This document shows, one piece after another, positions 12,589 to 23,033 of a stretch of 64,000 nucleotides of DNA (its first letter is position 1; each line of letters starts with the position of its first letter). A program made the position numbers and the translations under genes. The stretch is from NCBI GenBank assembly GCA_023974075.1, contig CM043797.1, forward strand, positions 13,750,178 to 13,814,177, read 5' to 3'. Origin of the DNA: Chaenocephalus aceratus (lineage: Eukaryota > Chordata > Actinopteri > Perciformes > Channichthyidae). Below the pieces are notes generated by a model that was not told where the DNA came from, did no database searches, and was given only the letters and a program-made list of their open reading frames with translations.

Positions 12589-13095
12589 TGTCACAATCTT
12601 AAGGAGAACCCAAATGCAGCACTCAAGAAACCAAGGAGAATTGGTAATATACTTTATTGGAGATTCCACTGGATCGGAGGAATACCAACCGGGCAGTTTA
12701 ACGCACCGGAGGACAGCGGGCAGAAGGTGAGTCAGGGACAGGCAGAGGGTCAGGGAGTAAGCGAGGCGGTCAGCGTGGATACAGGCAGGGTCGGATAACA
12801 GGCCAGACAGGATAGTCGAGGGACAGGCAGGATCAGGGAACAGGCAGAGCAGGCAGGTCGGGGACAGGCAGGGTCGGAACCGGGTAGGCAATCTAGTTTT
12901 GAACGCGGGAGAGACAAGCATGAGGCAAAGTACAATCTGGCAAAGAGTGTGTGTAAGGTGCGGGTTTAAATACTGGCAGAAGCTAATTAGTGCAGAAGAG
13001 AAAGAGAGTGAGTTAACGAGTGGGTGTGGAAAACAGGTGAGACAGGTGAATGGAAAACTACTGGTGAATGATGGAGCAGACTATGACAAATAACA
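12589..13095 (-). mobile_element. Solo LTR, probably gypsy-type
   Basis: This block interrupts the LINE reading frame. Read on the - strand it starts TGTTATTTGTC and ends in GATTGTGACA, with an AATAAA signal close to the end, as in a fish gypsy LTR. A degenerate GACAGGCAGGGTCGG-like minisatellite runs through about 12730-12890. The exact edges are ambiguous: the 4-bp ATGT repeat at 12588-12591 and 13095-13098 overlaps the canonical TG...CA ends. No internal coding region remains. Confidence 0.68.
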
Positions 13096-13319
13096 TGTAA
13101 GGATGGCACTTCTCTGCATAAAGTTGATAGCTTTAAATATCTTGGTGTATGGCTAGACTCTGAACTTTCATTTAAACTACATATAAAGCATGTAATACAA
13201 AAAGTTAATTACGGAATCAGTGTTTTACACCGCTCTCGCAATTGTTTTACGCTCAGTGTCCGAAAGAGAATTGCTTCTCAACTTATTCTTCCGATTATGG
13301 ACTATTGTGATGTTGTCTA

Positions 13320-14411
13320 CACTCTAAAAACAAATGCCTTGGCTCAACAAAGAAAATCAACGCAACAGTTTGCATCGATGTTTATTGAGTTAAGACAACT
13401 TCTAATGAAATTGTCTTAAAGCAACAAACTTATTTGAGTTAGGGGAGAAGGCTTTTCCTCTACAATCAGAGTTGTTTTTAATTACCACTTAATAATTGGT
13501 ATTATAAACACAAGTTTTGAAGTTGATTACTCCAAAAATTAAGTTGCTCCAACTTGTTTTACCGTATGATTTAAAAGGAATTTGAAGTTGTATGTACTTA
13601 ATTACCATCATTGTGAACACACGTTTTTAAGTTGACAACCGATTAAAAATGAAGTTGCTCCAAATATATTGTATTCAATAGTTTTTTTTCTTAGCTTTTT
13701 CATTTTTTTGCCTTTAAAGAAATTAATTGATTCCACAACAAAAGTATTAGGCAATTCACTTTTTATTTGAACTGCAGTTGTTTATTTCAACGCATGATGT
13801 TTCAATCAGGAGAGAATTCATTTAGTTTGAACATGTATTGACACATGCCATATGATAAGGTGCATGAACACCTGAAATCACAGCTGACTGCAGGAGAGAG
13901 GAGAACCATTTTATAGTTTGGCTGCAGCACGTTGATTGGCTGCTGGAGAATGAGGTGAAATGTAATAGGTTAAAGAGAACGCCTGTGATGAGCTGATTAT
14001 ATGCAGCTGCGGACTGAATGTATATACACCCAGTCTTCCTGAAAGAAAGACTGCGCTGAGCTTCATTTCAATCTTGAAAAAAAAGATAAATAACACAAAT
14101 TTAAATTGCCCCACAAATAATAAATAAACACATTAGCCATATTACCATGGGAAATGGGGACACAGCTAATAAATGCTGCCATCACAACGAAGTTAGAGGC
14201 CTTTGCATATTTAAAACCAGTGACAGATATCTAACATCTGTAAAGTTTTTGTAAAACTACAGAAACAAACTTTCAATGGCCACCAATCTGCAGATCACAC
14301 ACATCAATTTTACAAAAGATGTAACAAAGATGTTTACACTGCCGACAGTCATTATTTCAAACAGTATGAACAGATTTAACGCAGAATGCTTGCTCATTCA
14401 TTTGTTTCCTT
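13320..14411. mobile_element. CACTA/EnSpm-like terminus and interior, incomplete
   Basis: The LINE is cut at a sequence beginning CACTCTAAAAACAAATGCC. CACTNTAAAAA termini are typical of EnSpm/CACTA elements in fish. Degenerate subterminal motifs (AAGTTG, GTTGCTCCAA) recur up to about 13670, which also fits CACTA. The rest, to 14411, is AT-rich with no coding signal. I found no matching right end. The Gmr1 element starting at 14417 may have inserted into it. Confidence 0.45.
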
Positions 14412-14416
14412 TGTTA

Positions 14417-14701
14417 TGACCGGCCCGTTGGCCACAACAGAAAAACCAGGAGAGACGCTCAAAGTTTCCAATAATCTCTGCACTTTATTCGGCAACACCA
14501 AAAACAGCAGAGGGTGGGTGGACGAGGGGAAAGGATCACGGTGAGTCCCTCCGCAGCAGGCTTGGAGAGAGTCATGACAGGGCCTGTAACTCCGGGCAGC
14601 TGGGCTTAAGTAGCACCTCCGGCCAGGTGTCCCCGATCACGCTGATTGGACCTGCAACAACATTCACACCCTCACAGGCCCCAGGCTCTGGGGCCGTCAC
14701 A
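14417..14701 (-). repeat. Gmr1 3' LTR
   Basis: A 285-bp block with TG...CA ends. On the - strand it begins TGTGACGGCCCC directly after a polypurine tract and ends GGGCCGGTCA. An AATAAAGTGCAG polyadenylation signal lies about 60 bp from its end. It follows the pol stop codon by about 115 bp. I found no second copy in the window. Confidence 0.78.
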
Positions 14702-14711
14702 GCCCCCCCAT
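14702..14711 (-). promoter_or_regulatory. Polypurine tract of Gmr1
   Basis: On the - strand, a run of seven G preceded by AT and followed by C immediately precedes the LTR. This is the normal place for the plus-strand DNA primer of an LTR retroelement. Confidence 0.7.
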
Positions 14712-14817
14712 AAAGTCAGGGTCCCCAACAGAACCCTGGCACCCAAATCAACCACATTACCAAAAACATAGTGCCCACCACAATGAGAGAAAACAACAGG
14801 ACACTGGAATGCTGCGA

Positions 14818-17250
14818 CTATTTAACCCACACTAACATGGCATTACTCACCGGGGCCCGAGACAATGCATCCGCCACCACATTGTCCCTCCCCTTGATAT
14901 GGCGAATGTCCAAATCATAGGACTGGAGCATCAGAGCCCAGCGCATCAGCCTTTGGTTAGGGCACTGTAGAGAACTGAGAAATGTTAACGGGTTGTGATC
15001 CGTAAAGACCACAACCGGTACCGAGCCAACATCCACACTGAAGTGCTGTAACGCTAAAATCAAGGCTAGCGTTTCCTTTTCAATCACTGAATAGTTCAGC
15101 TGATGTTTGATAAACGTTTTTGAAAAGAAACTAACTGGCTTATCCACACCCAAATCATCAGGCTGCAACAGCACCGCCCCTGCACCGACATAACTTGCAT
15201 CCACTTCAAGTTTTACTGGTTTCTCCCACTGTGGAGCTGCCAACACAGGAGCGTTAGATACCAGTGACTTAACGCTCTCAAAACTTTTTTGACACTCAGA
15301 GGACCAAACATATTTAGCTTTACCCTTTAGCAGATCAGTGAGTGGCGCAACCACAGCAGAAAAATGTCTGCAAAAACAACGATAAAACCCCACCATCCCC
15401 AAAAACCGCATCAGCTCCTTCTTAGTTGTGGGTGGAGCATAGTCATCAACAGCTTGCACCTTTGCGCGCACCGCACACACTTTGCCTTGCCCCACTATAC
15501 GACCCAAGTAAGTAACTGTGGCCTTTGCAAACTCACACTTGGCGAGGTTAACTGTCAGATTAGCGTTAGCCAGGCGGTCAAACAATTTTCTCATGCGATC
15601 AAGATGGACCCCCCAGTCATCCGAATAGACGGCCACGTCGTCCAGATATACCGAGCATCCCTCCAGATCTCCAATAACCTTGTTCATCAGGCGTTGAAAC
15701 GTTGCTGGCGCATTTCGTAAACCAAAGGGCATCACACAATAAGAGTACAACCCTGTGGGTGTAATAAACGCGACAATCTCCCGTGCTCTCTTAGACAAAG
15801 GAACCTGCCAGTAGCCTTTCAAGAGGTCAAATTTACTGACAAACTTAGCCGATCCCACCTGGTCAATACAATCCTCCATGCGGGGAAGCGGGAAAGAATC
15901 TGATTTTGTGACCTTATTGACCTTACGAAAGTCTGAACAAAATCTTGGAGTGTTGTCTGCTTTCGGCACCAGCAGACAGGGTGAGGCCCAGCTAGAACAG
16001 GATGGCTCAGCAATCCCATTGTCAAGCATGTATTTGACCTCTGCATCAAGATACTTGCGTTTCTCTGGGTGCACACGATAAAACATCTGCTTAATGGGTT
16101 CAGCACCTCCCACCTCTATATCATGCTCTACCAAATGCGTGCGAGTCGGCGTATCACTGAACAAACACGGATAACGGCTAACCAAATCAGTTAGTTGCTT
16201 GCGCTTGGCGACATCCAAATGCTTAAACAAACCAGCCACATTTTGCAGAGACTCTGAATTCTTAAGTCGGCCATAAAGGACAGCATCATCGGGGCCCGAC
16301 AAAGTCTGTTCGTCCTGCTCTGCCACAGCCTGGTGGGACGCAGAGACCGATAAATACGTCGCGTGGGCACCGGGCAACAGCCCTTCCTGGTTGGCTGACT
16401 GAGCTGTTCGAGTGAAGTATGGCTTCAACAAATGTACATGACAGAGCTGAGTAGCAGACCTACGATCAGGGGTAGCTATCACATAATTCAGTTCTGAAAC
16501 GTTCTTCACCACCGAATATGGACCAGAAAACTTTGCCTGAAATGGGGAGGACACAATTGGCAATAAAGCGAGCACCTGAACTCCCGGAAGAAAAACACGC
16601 TTCTCAACTTGACGGTCATATCCTTTTTTCATCCTTTCCTGCACGGAGGTCAAATTGCTCTTAGCCACCTCCTGGGCTCTAAAAAGCCTATACCTAAAAC
16701 CACTCACATACTCAGCCAGCTTTTGAGGTGGTTTGTCTTCGGTCCAACCATCCCGCAACAATGCCAAAGGGCCCCTCACAGTATGACCAAACACTAGGTC
16801 ATTGGGGCTAAACCCCGTACTCTCCTGGACAACTTCCCTTGCCGCCAGCAACAGCCAGGCCAAACCTTCCTCCCAGTCTCCATTCATTTGGACACAATAC
16901 GCACGCAACATCGACTTCAACGTTTGATGGAACCGTTCCAATGCCCCCTGGCTCTGCGCGTGATAAGCAGTTGCCTGGTTGTGCTTAATGCGTAGTTGCT
17001 TTAACACTTGTGCAAACAAATGGGACGTAAAATTCAACCCCTGGTCAGACTGAATTACTTTAGGAACACCAAAGATGGAAAGAAACTGCGACAAAGCACG
17101 TACAACAGACCTGGCTGTAATCGTGCGTAGAGGATATGCCGCCGGATATCTTGTGCTCTGGCACATCACTGTGAGTAGGTAACTAGCACCTGACTTAGAA
17201 GGAGGGTAACGGGCCCACACAATCAATAATGAGATGCTCAAAAGGCTGAC
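14818..17250 (-). pseudogene. Gmr1 pol: integrase core, reverse transcriptase, RNase H
   Basis: An open frame of 826 codons spans 17298-14818. Its first 16 codons come from the inserted DIRS end. Integrase comes first: SDQG (residues 84-87, second catalytic Asp) and a Glu at 121 in QGALERFHQT. An integrase C-terminal region follows around residues 230-305. The gypsy-type reverse transcriptase spans about 400-600, with KFDLLKGYWQ at 500-509 and catalytic YLDD at 551-554. RNase H follows (VDAS at 699-702, TDHNP at 776-780, ADALSR at 809-814). A one-base insertion near 17209 puts the first integrase Asp out of frame, and DIRS-1 cuts off the N-terminus. This long intact stretch contrasts with the damaged gag. 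No aspartic protease is visible. Confidence 0.9.
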
Positions 17251-17253
17251 CTG

Positions 17254-17480
17254 TAACAGGGGGTTACGTATTGTAACCCTAGTAACCCCTATAATCACAG
17301 GCGCAGCCCTCTACTGGACTCTATTGGGTACTACTCTCTATCATGCTGTGCGTGCTTTCACCTACTGAGTTTACGTAAACGTAGCCGGCCAATCGGGGCG
17401 AGCCTACCTGAATGCGCGCACAGGCCCACAGTATATAAAGGCGGCTACACCCGCCGCCCACTATCCTATACACTCTTCAG
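17254..17480. repeat. DIRS-1 left inverted terminal repeat
   Basis: Contains CTCTACTGGACTCTAT, ATCATGCTGTGCGT, TAGCCGGCCAATCGGGG and CAGTATATAAAGGCGGCTAC in the same order as the reverse complement of 22885-23033. It has about 25 bp near 17355 not present in the right copy. The TATATAAAG motif may be part of the element's promoter. Confidence 0.82.
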
Positions 17481-17507
17481 CGAGCAAACTAGGAAAGACA
17501 GGGCCCC

Positions 17508-17612
17508 CAGGTAGAGGGCTCCGCCTGTGCTTATATTACTAGGGTTACAATACGTAACCCCCTGTTATATTTCACACAGGCTCCGCCCTCTACTGGACTC
17601 TATGGGTACAGT
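17508..17612. repeat. DIRS-1 internal complementary region
   Basis: The left half (to about 17567) is the inverted complement of the outer left terminus: TAACAGGGGGTTACGTATTG at 17254 reappears inverted before 17568. The right half (TTCACACAGGCTCCGCCCTC onward) is the inverted complement of the outer right terminus. In DIRS elements this region templates completion of the termini and circle formation. Confidence 0.82.
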
Positions 17613-17762
17613 GGGCGGAGCCCCGATGTATACACGCCCTGTCATCCAACAACATCGACCCACCACACCGTCCCTGACCGGCTTTTGGCTAACATCCATT
17701 GCATCCCCACTTCCTCCCATCCGGTTGTAACCGTAGAGAAGTTGGGGCCGCAATTTGGATAA

Positions 17763-18055
17763 GGCACACTCACACACGCTTACCTCGTGTAGAGTGTGCA
17801 TGGAAAAGATCTGTGCGGAGACTCCGTCTGGAGCCTACCGCGCACCATGTTCCCCAGGTCCCTCAGGAGCATGGGAAAAACATAAGTGCACCACGTCCCC
17901 CACACTCACACACGCTCCGTGTAGAGTGGGCATGGACAATAGTGAGGAAGGCTCTCCCAGCCTGCCTCCAGCCCTGTATGGGGCTGATTGCGCACCATGT
18001 CTCCCGAGTCCCTCAGGAGCATGGGAAAACACAAGTGCTTTTTGTCCAGGGGGGG
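17763..18055. repeat. Tandem duplication of about 145 bp, two units
   Basis: Units starting at about 17763 and 17900 share ACTCACACACGCT, GTGTAGAGTG, GCGCACCATGT and CCTCAGGAGCATGGGAAAA in the same order. They lie in the 3' non-coding part of DIRS-1. A weaker third relative of the first half occurs at about 18215-18300 and overlaps the recombinase C-terminus. A run of about 13 G follows at 18049. Confidence 0.7.
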
Positions 18056-18061
18056 GGGGGG

Positions 18062-18416
18062 TCAGACACCTGCTGACCCACAGCCACCCCCCCTCTCATC
18101 AGTCATGCGTTGCCTCGGCAAGCACATACGACGAGAAGGAGCCAGACATGTCCAGGAGATAACATTTATGAAGGAGCCTGGCGTAGACCAAGACGCCGAC
18201 GTGCATATATCTTCTACACTCACGCTGCTGAATAAGGCTGTTTGACACAGCCCGTGTAGAATGCGCACGGACGCCAGTGGGGAGGGCTCTCCCCGCCTGT
18301 CCATAGGCATGTGTAATGCACCCGCATAGCCATCCTGTTAGGCGCTTCTTGGAGAGAGCTTTTCTAGCCACACCATCCCCAAAGCACACAAACAGCTGTT
18401 CAATGCATCTAATGCA
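18062..18416 (-). pseudogene. DIRS-1 tyrosine recombinase, C-terminal part
   Basis: The - strand encodes SKKRLTGW and then GVRAHSTR (about 18275-18250), the conserved box holding the catalytic His and second Arg of DIRS recombinases. The frame then shifts, and SVEDICTSASWSTP continues in another frame. The segment that should hold the nucleophilic tyrosine reads PGSFINVISW, with no Tyr at the expected place. It continues the recombinase that breaks off near 20296, so an insertion separates the two halves. It is not functional. Confidence 0.8.
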
Positions 18417-19064
18417 GTGGTTCTCAAACTTTTTCTGGCATTCCCCACTTTGAACAGGTGGGCCTTTTCAAGCCCCACCTGTTCCTCGCCGCTCCAATAA
18501 AATGGTAGGCCAAGCTTAAAATGGTCAAATGTATCGTTCTATGACAGGGGTCTCCAACCTTTTTAGGATGAGAGTTACTTTCAAAAAAATTAAACAAGTT
18601 GTGAGCTACCTTTACTCCTCTTTTTCAGTTTGTTTGCAGTGTATATATTTAGCACATTTTAACATTATTATATGCTTACCTTTAACCTTTGTGTGCTGTT
18701 TGGGTCTGTGGGACCCATTTTCAGTGAAAAGAAAATGTATGATTTTTTTTTAAATGTTGAAGTGAAATGCATCAATCTGGTGCACTTTGAGCACAAAATG
18801 AATTTATGGATACATCTCTCAAAACTCAGAAGGGAGCTGTATACTTTTCAATAATCCAAACATCTTTAGAATATGATCACAACCAATAGCAAATCATTTC
18901 AACTTGTGTTTTCTTATCTTATGTTACCTAGTTAGCATTCTTTCTTTTTATTTATGCATTACTCACACTCCCCTTTTAAACTGTTTACTGTCCTATAGCA
19001 CACATTGGAATGATTTGTTACTTTATTTTGTACAACTAGGCTATATTAAATAGATAAAGGTGTG

Positions 19065-19066
<2 letters not shown>

Positions 19067-19111
<45 letters not shown>

Positions 19112-19112
19112 A
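19067..19112. repeat. CT microsatellite
   Basis: An almost uninterrupted (TC)n run of about 45 bp with one GT interruption. The Arg-Glu-rich - strand frame over it is an artefact of the repeat. Confidence 0.95.
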
Positions 19113-19810
19113 CAGAGGCTGTGTGCTCCTCCGTGGGGATGATGGCTTGCGTTAAAAGATAATAATAATAAAACACAGGCCTATTTGTAAAATAGGGGGA
19201 CACAAACGGGATTTCGAAAAGTGTCACGGTTAAACTCCTTATGAAGTGGTGAGGTGCCGCTCCACATTGCTTTCTTCCCGACTGCAACGCTGTTGTGTTG
19301 TGTGTGAGAGCGTTCACATGTGTGTATGAGAGATTTTTACATATGTCTGCCAGAGTTACAAAGTAACGCGTTACTGTAATAATATTACTTTGTCGGTAAC
19401 GGAGTAGTGTAACGCCGTTACTTTTATAATTCAGTAATCACACTACAGTTACTAACATTGCCCCGACACGCGTTACTTCGTTACTTTCTAAAATCAGTCA
19501 TAATCAAACCTCAACAAACACCTGCAAAGAACACATGCTAAGGTAAAGCTAACGCACATAGCTGTTGTTTATTTATATCACACACGTAGTCTGTTCTTCT
19601 TCTCTGTTTTCGGTTGTTGCCTGTTTTGAATGACGAATACACACTACCGCCGCCTGCTGGTAAGGAGAGTTATTGCCACTCACGCATGCGCAGTTCGTAC
19701 GTGCTCGGCTGAAGTCTTTGCGGTGTCTGGTTCCAGTGCAACACATGGCCAACACGCAGGAGAACACGCTGACGCAACAGCGTGAGCAGAGATAGACTGC
19801 GCAAAATATA

Positions 19811-19941
19811 CAGATAGCAAGAGACAGAGGACAGCCACGGTCAGATAGCAGGAGACAGAGGACAGCCACGGTCAGATAGCAGGACACAGAGGACAGCCAC
19901 GGTCAGATAGCAGGACACAGAGGACAGCCACGGTCAGATAG
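19811..19941. repeat. 31-bp tandem repeat, about 4.2 copies
   Basis: The unit begins CAGATAGCAGGACACAGAGG and ends ACAGCCACGGT. Copies start at 19811, 19842, 19873 and 19904, with a partial fifth. Only a few substitutions separate them, so the array is recent. Confidence 0.92.
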
Positions 19942-20058
19942 GAAAACATTCAGGATCTGGATCAGTCTTATGCGACAATGGAAACTGAACTAAAGAGAAC
20001 ATTTGAAACTTTAGCAGTCTGCGTGATCTGCCTGCAGGGAGGGGCGGGCCGGCCCTGC

Positions 20059-20118
20059 GAGTAAAGTAACGAGTAAAGTAACGAGTAAAGTAACGAGTAA
20101 AGTAACGAGTAAAGTAAC
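20059..20118. repeat. 12-bp tandem repeat, five copies
   Basis: GAGTAAAGTAAC is repeated five times without change, near the right end of the hAT-like element. Confidence 0.93.
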
Positions 20119-20295
20119 GAATTACTTTATGTAGAGAGTAACGAAGTAGTTTAATATATTACTTTTTTTTAAAGTAATATGTAATATGTAATATATTACT
20201 TTTTTTTAGTAACGACCCCATCTCTGATGTCTGCAAATGACTTTGGTTTCAGTTGTTTGTATGTGAGCAGGCTCGGATTGGCCATCAGGAGATAA

Positions 20296-20968
20296 CATAA
20301 CATAACATGCTAGCGCACGCATTGGGCAGAGGAGGTGTAATTTAGCCTCCCTGGCCTCAATATGGGGTGGAAGATTAAAGCCACAGCCCTTGACCTGAAT
20401 GAACTCCTTAGGCTCTTAGGAGTAAAGGAGAGGTTCAGTCTGAGTGTCGCCCCGCTACGGTCACCCCGGATCAAAAGGCAGCTTGGGTGCACCGACAGAG
20501 CGGTCAGCTCGGACACTCTTTTGGCCGAAGTCAAGGCAAGTAGCAATGCTGTCTTCCATGACAGTGCTTTCAGGGAGGAGAGCTCCAGGGGCTCAAATGG
20601 TTCTGTGACCAGAGCCTCGAGCACCAACGGCAGGTCCCACTGTGGGGCGGAGGCGTGCACTACTGGGCGCTGCCTCCTGACTGCAAAATCCGCGACATAA
20701 GCGGCTGACTGAAGGCTGACCTGCCTCCAAATCCCTCATGGCAGGACGAAATGGCTGCTGCATACACCTTAATTGTGGAATGAGCCAGCCCCCTGTCCAC
20801 CAGTATCTGTAAGTAGGTAAGAAAAGAGCCCAGCGTGCATGACAGAGGCTCTAGACTCCTTCCTTCACACCATCGCCGGAATCCTGCCCATTTTGGCCTG
20901 CAACAGGCTGTGGTGGATTCTGCTCCTGCTGCTTGGATAGTCTGAATAACGTTGTCAGACAGCCCCAC
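20296..20968 (-). pseudogene. DIRS-1 tyrosine recombinase, N-terminal and central part
   Basis: Two overlapping - strand frames (20968-20660 and 20660-20310) encode the N-terminal core-binding part (GFRRWCEGRSLEPL, HSTIKVYAAAISSCHEGF) and the first catalytic Arg box (TSAKRVSEL). A frame change joins them. The sequence reaches the CVRAL motif and then breaks off at the hAT-derived insertion. The C-terminal catalytic box is at 18250-18275. In an intact element this enzyme would integrate the circular DNA copy. Confidence 0.85.
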
Positions 20969-21100
20969 CTGTCTCAGCCTGTCCCTCTCAGGAGCTAAGC
21001 CTGGAGAGGTTGGCCCAGAGTGGGTAACACCCCTATTGCCCCTGCTTCCTGAGACAGCGCTCCCCAGACCTGAGGAATAGCTGGCCCACCATCATCTGTG

Positions 21101-21790
21101 TTACCCCGCGTACCACGGCGCCAGGCGGCGATTTGGGGCCACTAGGATGACTGACAGCTGCTCCCACCTCACCCTATCCAGAAGGGGTGGGGATAAGGTG
21201 CAGCGGTGGAAAGGTGTAAAGCAGCTTCCTTGGCCATGGCTCGTGTGCAAATGCGTCCACCCCCAAGGGCGGATTGTCCCACCAGGCCAGGGAGAACCAC
21301 AGGGCACAGTGGCTGTTGCGCCGATTGGCGAAAAGGTCCACCTCTGCTCTCCCGAACTGAGTCCAGAACTGCTTCACCACCTCCGGGTGAGGCCTCCACT
21401 CGTCTGGCAGGGGTCCGCCTCTTCTCCGTCCCGGGATGTGCAGGGCCCTTAGAGACAACACAATCTGTGAAACCCACAACCACGGTTCTCTGCCGCTGTG
21501 GTGCGGTTGTCGCTCCTCACTAGCACATGTTTGCCCTGTATTAAGGGTTTGAAGTGCTGTAGGACCAGCATCACTGCTTGCAGCTCCAGGAGGTTGCTGT
21601 GCCGAGCCTCTGTCAGAGGCCAGCAACCACCTACAGCTCTCTCTAGGCACGTCCCCCCCCATCCTGTCACTGAAGCGTCTGTAAAGACTGTGATATAGGA
21701 AGTCACTTGCCCCAGTGGAGCTCCCCTCCGCAGATTATCTGGGGACCCCCAGAATCGGAGGTTGCTCTCTACTGAGGGGGGGATGATCAC
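21101..21790 (-). pseudogene. DIRS-1 RNase H region
   Basis: The frame 21790-21449 carries the three acidic RNase H landmarks: VFTDASVTGWGG, HSNLLELQAV and LVRSDN. After a frame change the C-terminal part continues at about 21480-21110 (EVDLFANRRN, PLGVDAFAHE, ILVAPNRR), a block typical of DIRS RNase H/pol C-termini. It lies between reverse transcriptase and recombinase, as expected. At least one frameshift disables it. Confidence 0.83.
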
Positions 21791-21849
21791 CAGACGTCGT
21801 TTGTGTCTTGAGATCTAAACGAAGGCCGGTAAGCCACCTCTGTATGCGA

Positions 21850-22690
21850 CGTGCATGCAGAAGTCCGAGTGGCACTACGGAGTGAGCAGCCGTCATGAGA
21901 CCCAAAGTCTTCATGATGATCAAAGCTGTCACCGTCGCCCCCTGACACAGCCTGCAGACTGCACGCAGCAGGGATGCCTGTCTGCTTTCTGTCAGGGTGG
22001 CACGTAGTCTGCCTGCATCGAGCATCACCCCCAGATATTCTACCTGCTGGTGAGGTATGGGGGAGCTCTTCTTCCAATTGACCGCAACTCTTTTTCAACC
22101 CAACTTGGTTAGGTGTAGGATCAATTGGGCTGTGTGAAACATTGCCCATTCCCTGGACCTGGCCATGACTATGAGGTCGCCCATAAGAACACCCTCATGT
22201 CATGGTCCTGCAGCGGTTGCAGCGCCGTAGCATGCGTGGGGATAGGGAGTAGCCGAACGTCAGTCTGTTGTACTCGTAGGCTACCCCCTGGAAGGCAAAA
22301 CGCAAATACTTTCTGTGTTTTGGAGCAATTTCGCCATGAAAGTAAGCGTTCTTCAGGTCGATGGTTGTGAACCAATCGCCTGGCTGCACCAGTCCCAAAC
22401 TGTTTCATAGTTAACATATGGAACTTCTTGCATGCAATGTGCTGGTGCAGGCATTTGAAGATCCAGAATGGCCAAATTCTCCTGTCTTCTTGGAACCAAG
22501 AAGTACAGGGAATAGTGCCCCTTCTCTCTGACTTGAGAGTGCACATGCCGAGAGGAAACCTATCTCCTCCTGGGATGACAGATTTGCCTCTCTCATGCCT
22601 CTGAACGGAGGAGGGATGCTGCAAAACTGGAGTGAATAACCAGTGTCCTGTCCGTCCGCCCTGTTAATACACCACTGATTTTCCATTCCC
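21850..22690 (-). pseudogene. DIRS-1 reverse transcriptase
   Basis: Fragments in several frames read in order: GYSLQFCSIPPPFRG near 22640, GDWFTTIDLKNAYFHGEI with the first catalytic Asp near 22370, FGYSLSPRMLRR near 22250, then LIVMARSREWAMFHTAQ near 22155. The position of the expected YLDD-type catalytic box reads LMGD. Together with several frame changes this makes it inactive. The motif order matches DIRS reverse transcriptases. Confidence 0.78.
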
Positions 22691-22884
22691 CATAACATTG
22701 TGTTAGGGGATGTGCAATCAGCTGCGGAGCCGCAGCTATGAGGCTGTGGTACTCTCTGGTGGCCCACTCCGCCGTCAAACCCTCCATAAAAGGAAGTTTG
22801 ACCCATGGGGGGCTGACACAGAAAGGGCCGTTTTTCTATAATGCAGTTTCCACTCAGAGAACAAAACGGCCGATTTTTCACTGA

Positions 22885-23033
22885 GGGGGGGGGGGGGGGT
22901 CGTAGCCGCCTTTATATACTGTGGGCCTGCGCGCGCATTCAGGTATGTTTGCCCCGATTGGCCGGCTACGCACAGCATGATAGAGAGTCGCACCCATAGA
23001 GTCCAGTAGAGGGCGGAGCCTGTGTGAAATATA
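22885..23033. repeat. DIRS-1 right inverted terminal repeat
   Basis: Inverted counterpart of 17254-17480. It starts after a run of about 15 G, contains the TATATACTGTGGGCC core and ends CAGTAGAGGGCGGAGCCTGT then GTGAAATATAAC. The 5' end of the - strand element lies here. Confidence 0.82.

Larger units (their letters stand above)
11408..13319 (+). mobile_element. 5'-truncated LINE (Jockey group), interrupted
   Basis: The coding sequence starts abruptly near 11408, as expected for a 5'-truncated LINE. It runs through a reverse transcriptase to 12588, is broken by a solo LTR (about 12589-13095), then resumes in the region downstream of the catalytic box (13098-13319). It is cut again at 13320 by a CACTA-like terminus. 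Its 3' end is not visible. The protein pattern resembles Rex1/CR1/L2-type LINEs, but the exact clade is not certain. Confidence 0.85.
19351..20226. mobile_element. hAT-like MITE with perfect 8-bp duplication
   Basis: Flanked by ATGTCTGC at 19343-19350 and 20227-20234. Termini begin CAGAG on both ends. Subterminal regions are rich in AGTAACG / GTTACT motifs in inverted orientation. It encodes no transposase. It contains two short tandem arrays. Confidence 0.85.
18417..20295. mobile_element. hAT-derived composite insertion in DIRS-1
   Basis: It separates the two halves of the recombinase. It opens with CAGTGGTTCTCAAACTTTTT, followed by a second hAT-like terminus CAGGGGTCTCCAACCTTTTT at about 18547. 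The stretch from about 18740 to 19020 resembles the interior of the hAT elements at 48980-50200 and 53689-55134 (GCATCAATCTGGTGCACTTT, ACTGTCCTATAGCACACATT). A complete hAT element lies at 19351-20226. I could not find a clean target duplication for the whole block. Confidence 0.6.
17254..23033 (-). mobile_element. DIRS element 1 (tyrosine-recombinase retrotransposon)
   Basis: Inserted in the Gmr1 integrase. It has inverted terminal repeats (17254-17480 and 22885-23033), an internal complementary region next to its 3' end (17508-17612), and the coding order reverse transcriptase, RNase H, tyrosine recombinase on the - strand. These are the defining features of DIRS elements, which integrate through a circular intermediate by a recombinase and so make no target duplication. 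A gag region is not evident between the right repeat and the reverse transcriptase. The recombinase is split by 1.9 kb of hAT-derived DNA. Confidence 0.87.

Noticed and set aside
15364..16106. Open frames on both strands overlapping Gmr1 pol
   Set aside because: They overlap the long pol frame, which carries all the catalytic motifs.
17760..18060. CRISPR-like direct repeats
   Set aside because: Two long, unevenly diverged units in a eukaryotic DIRS element, with no short regular spacers.
19036..19317. Arg-Glu-rich frame on the - strand
   Set aside because: The composition comes from the CT microsatellite.
19811..19941. CRISPR-like array of 31-bp units
   Set aside because: The units are head to tail with no spacers, so this is a minisatellite.
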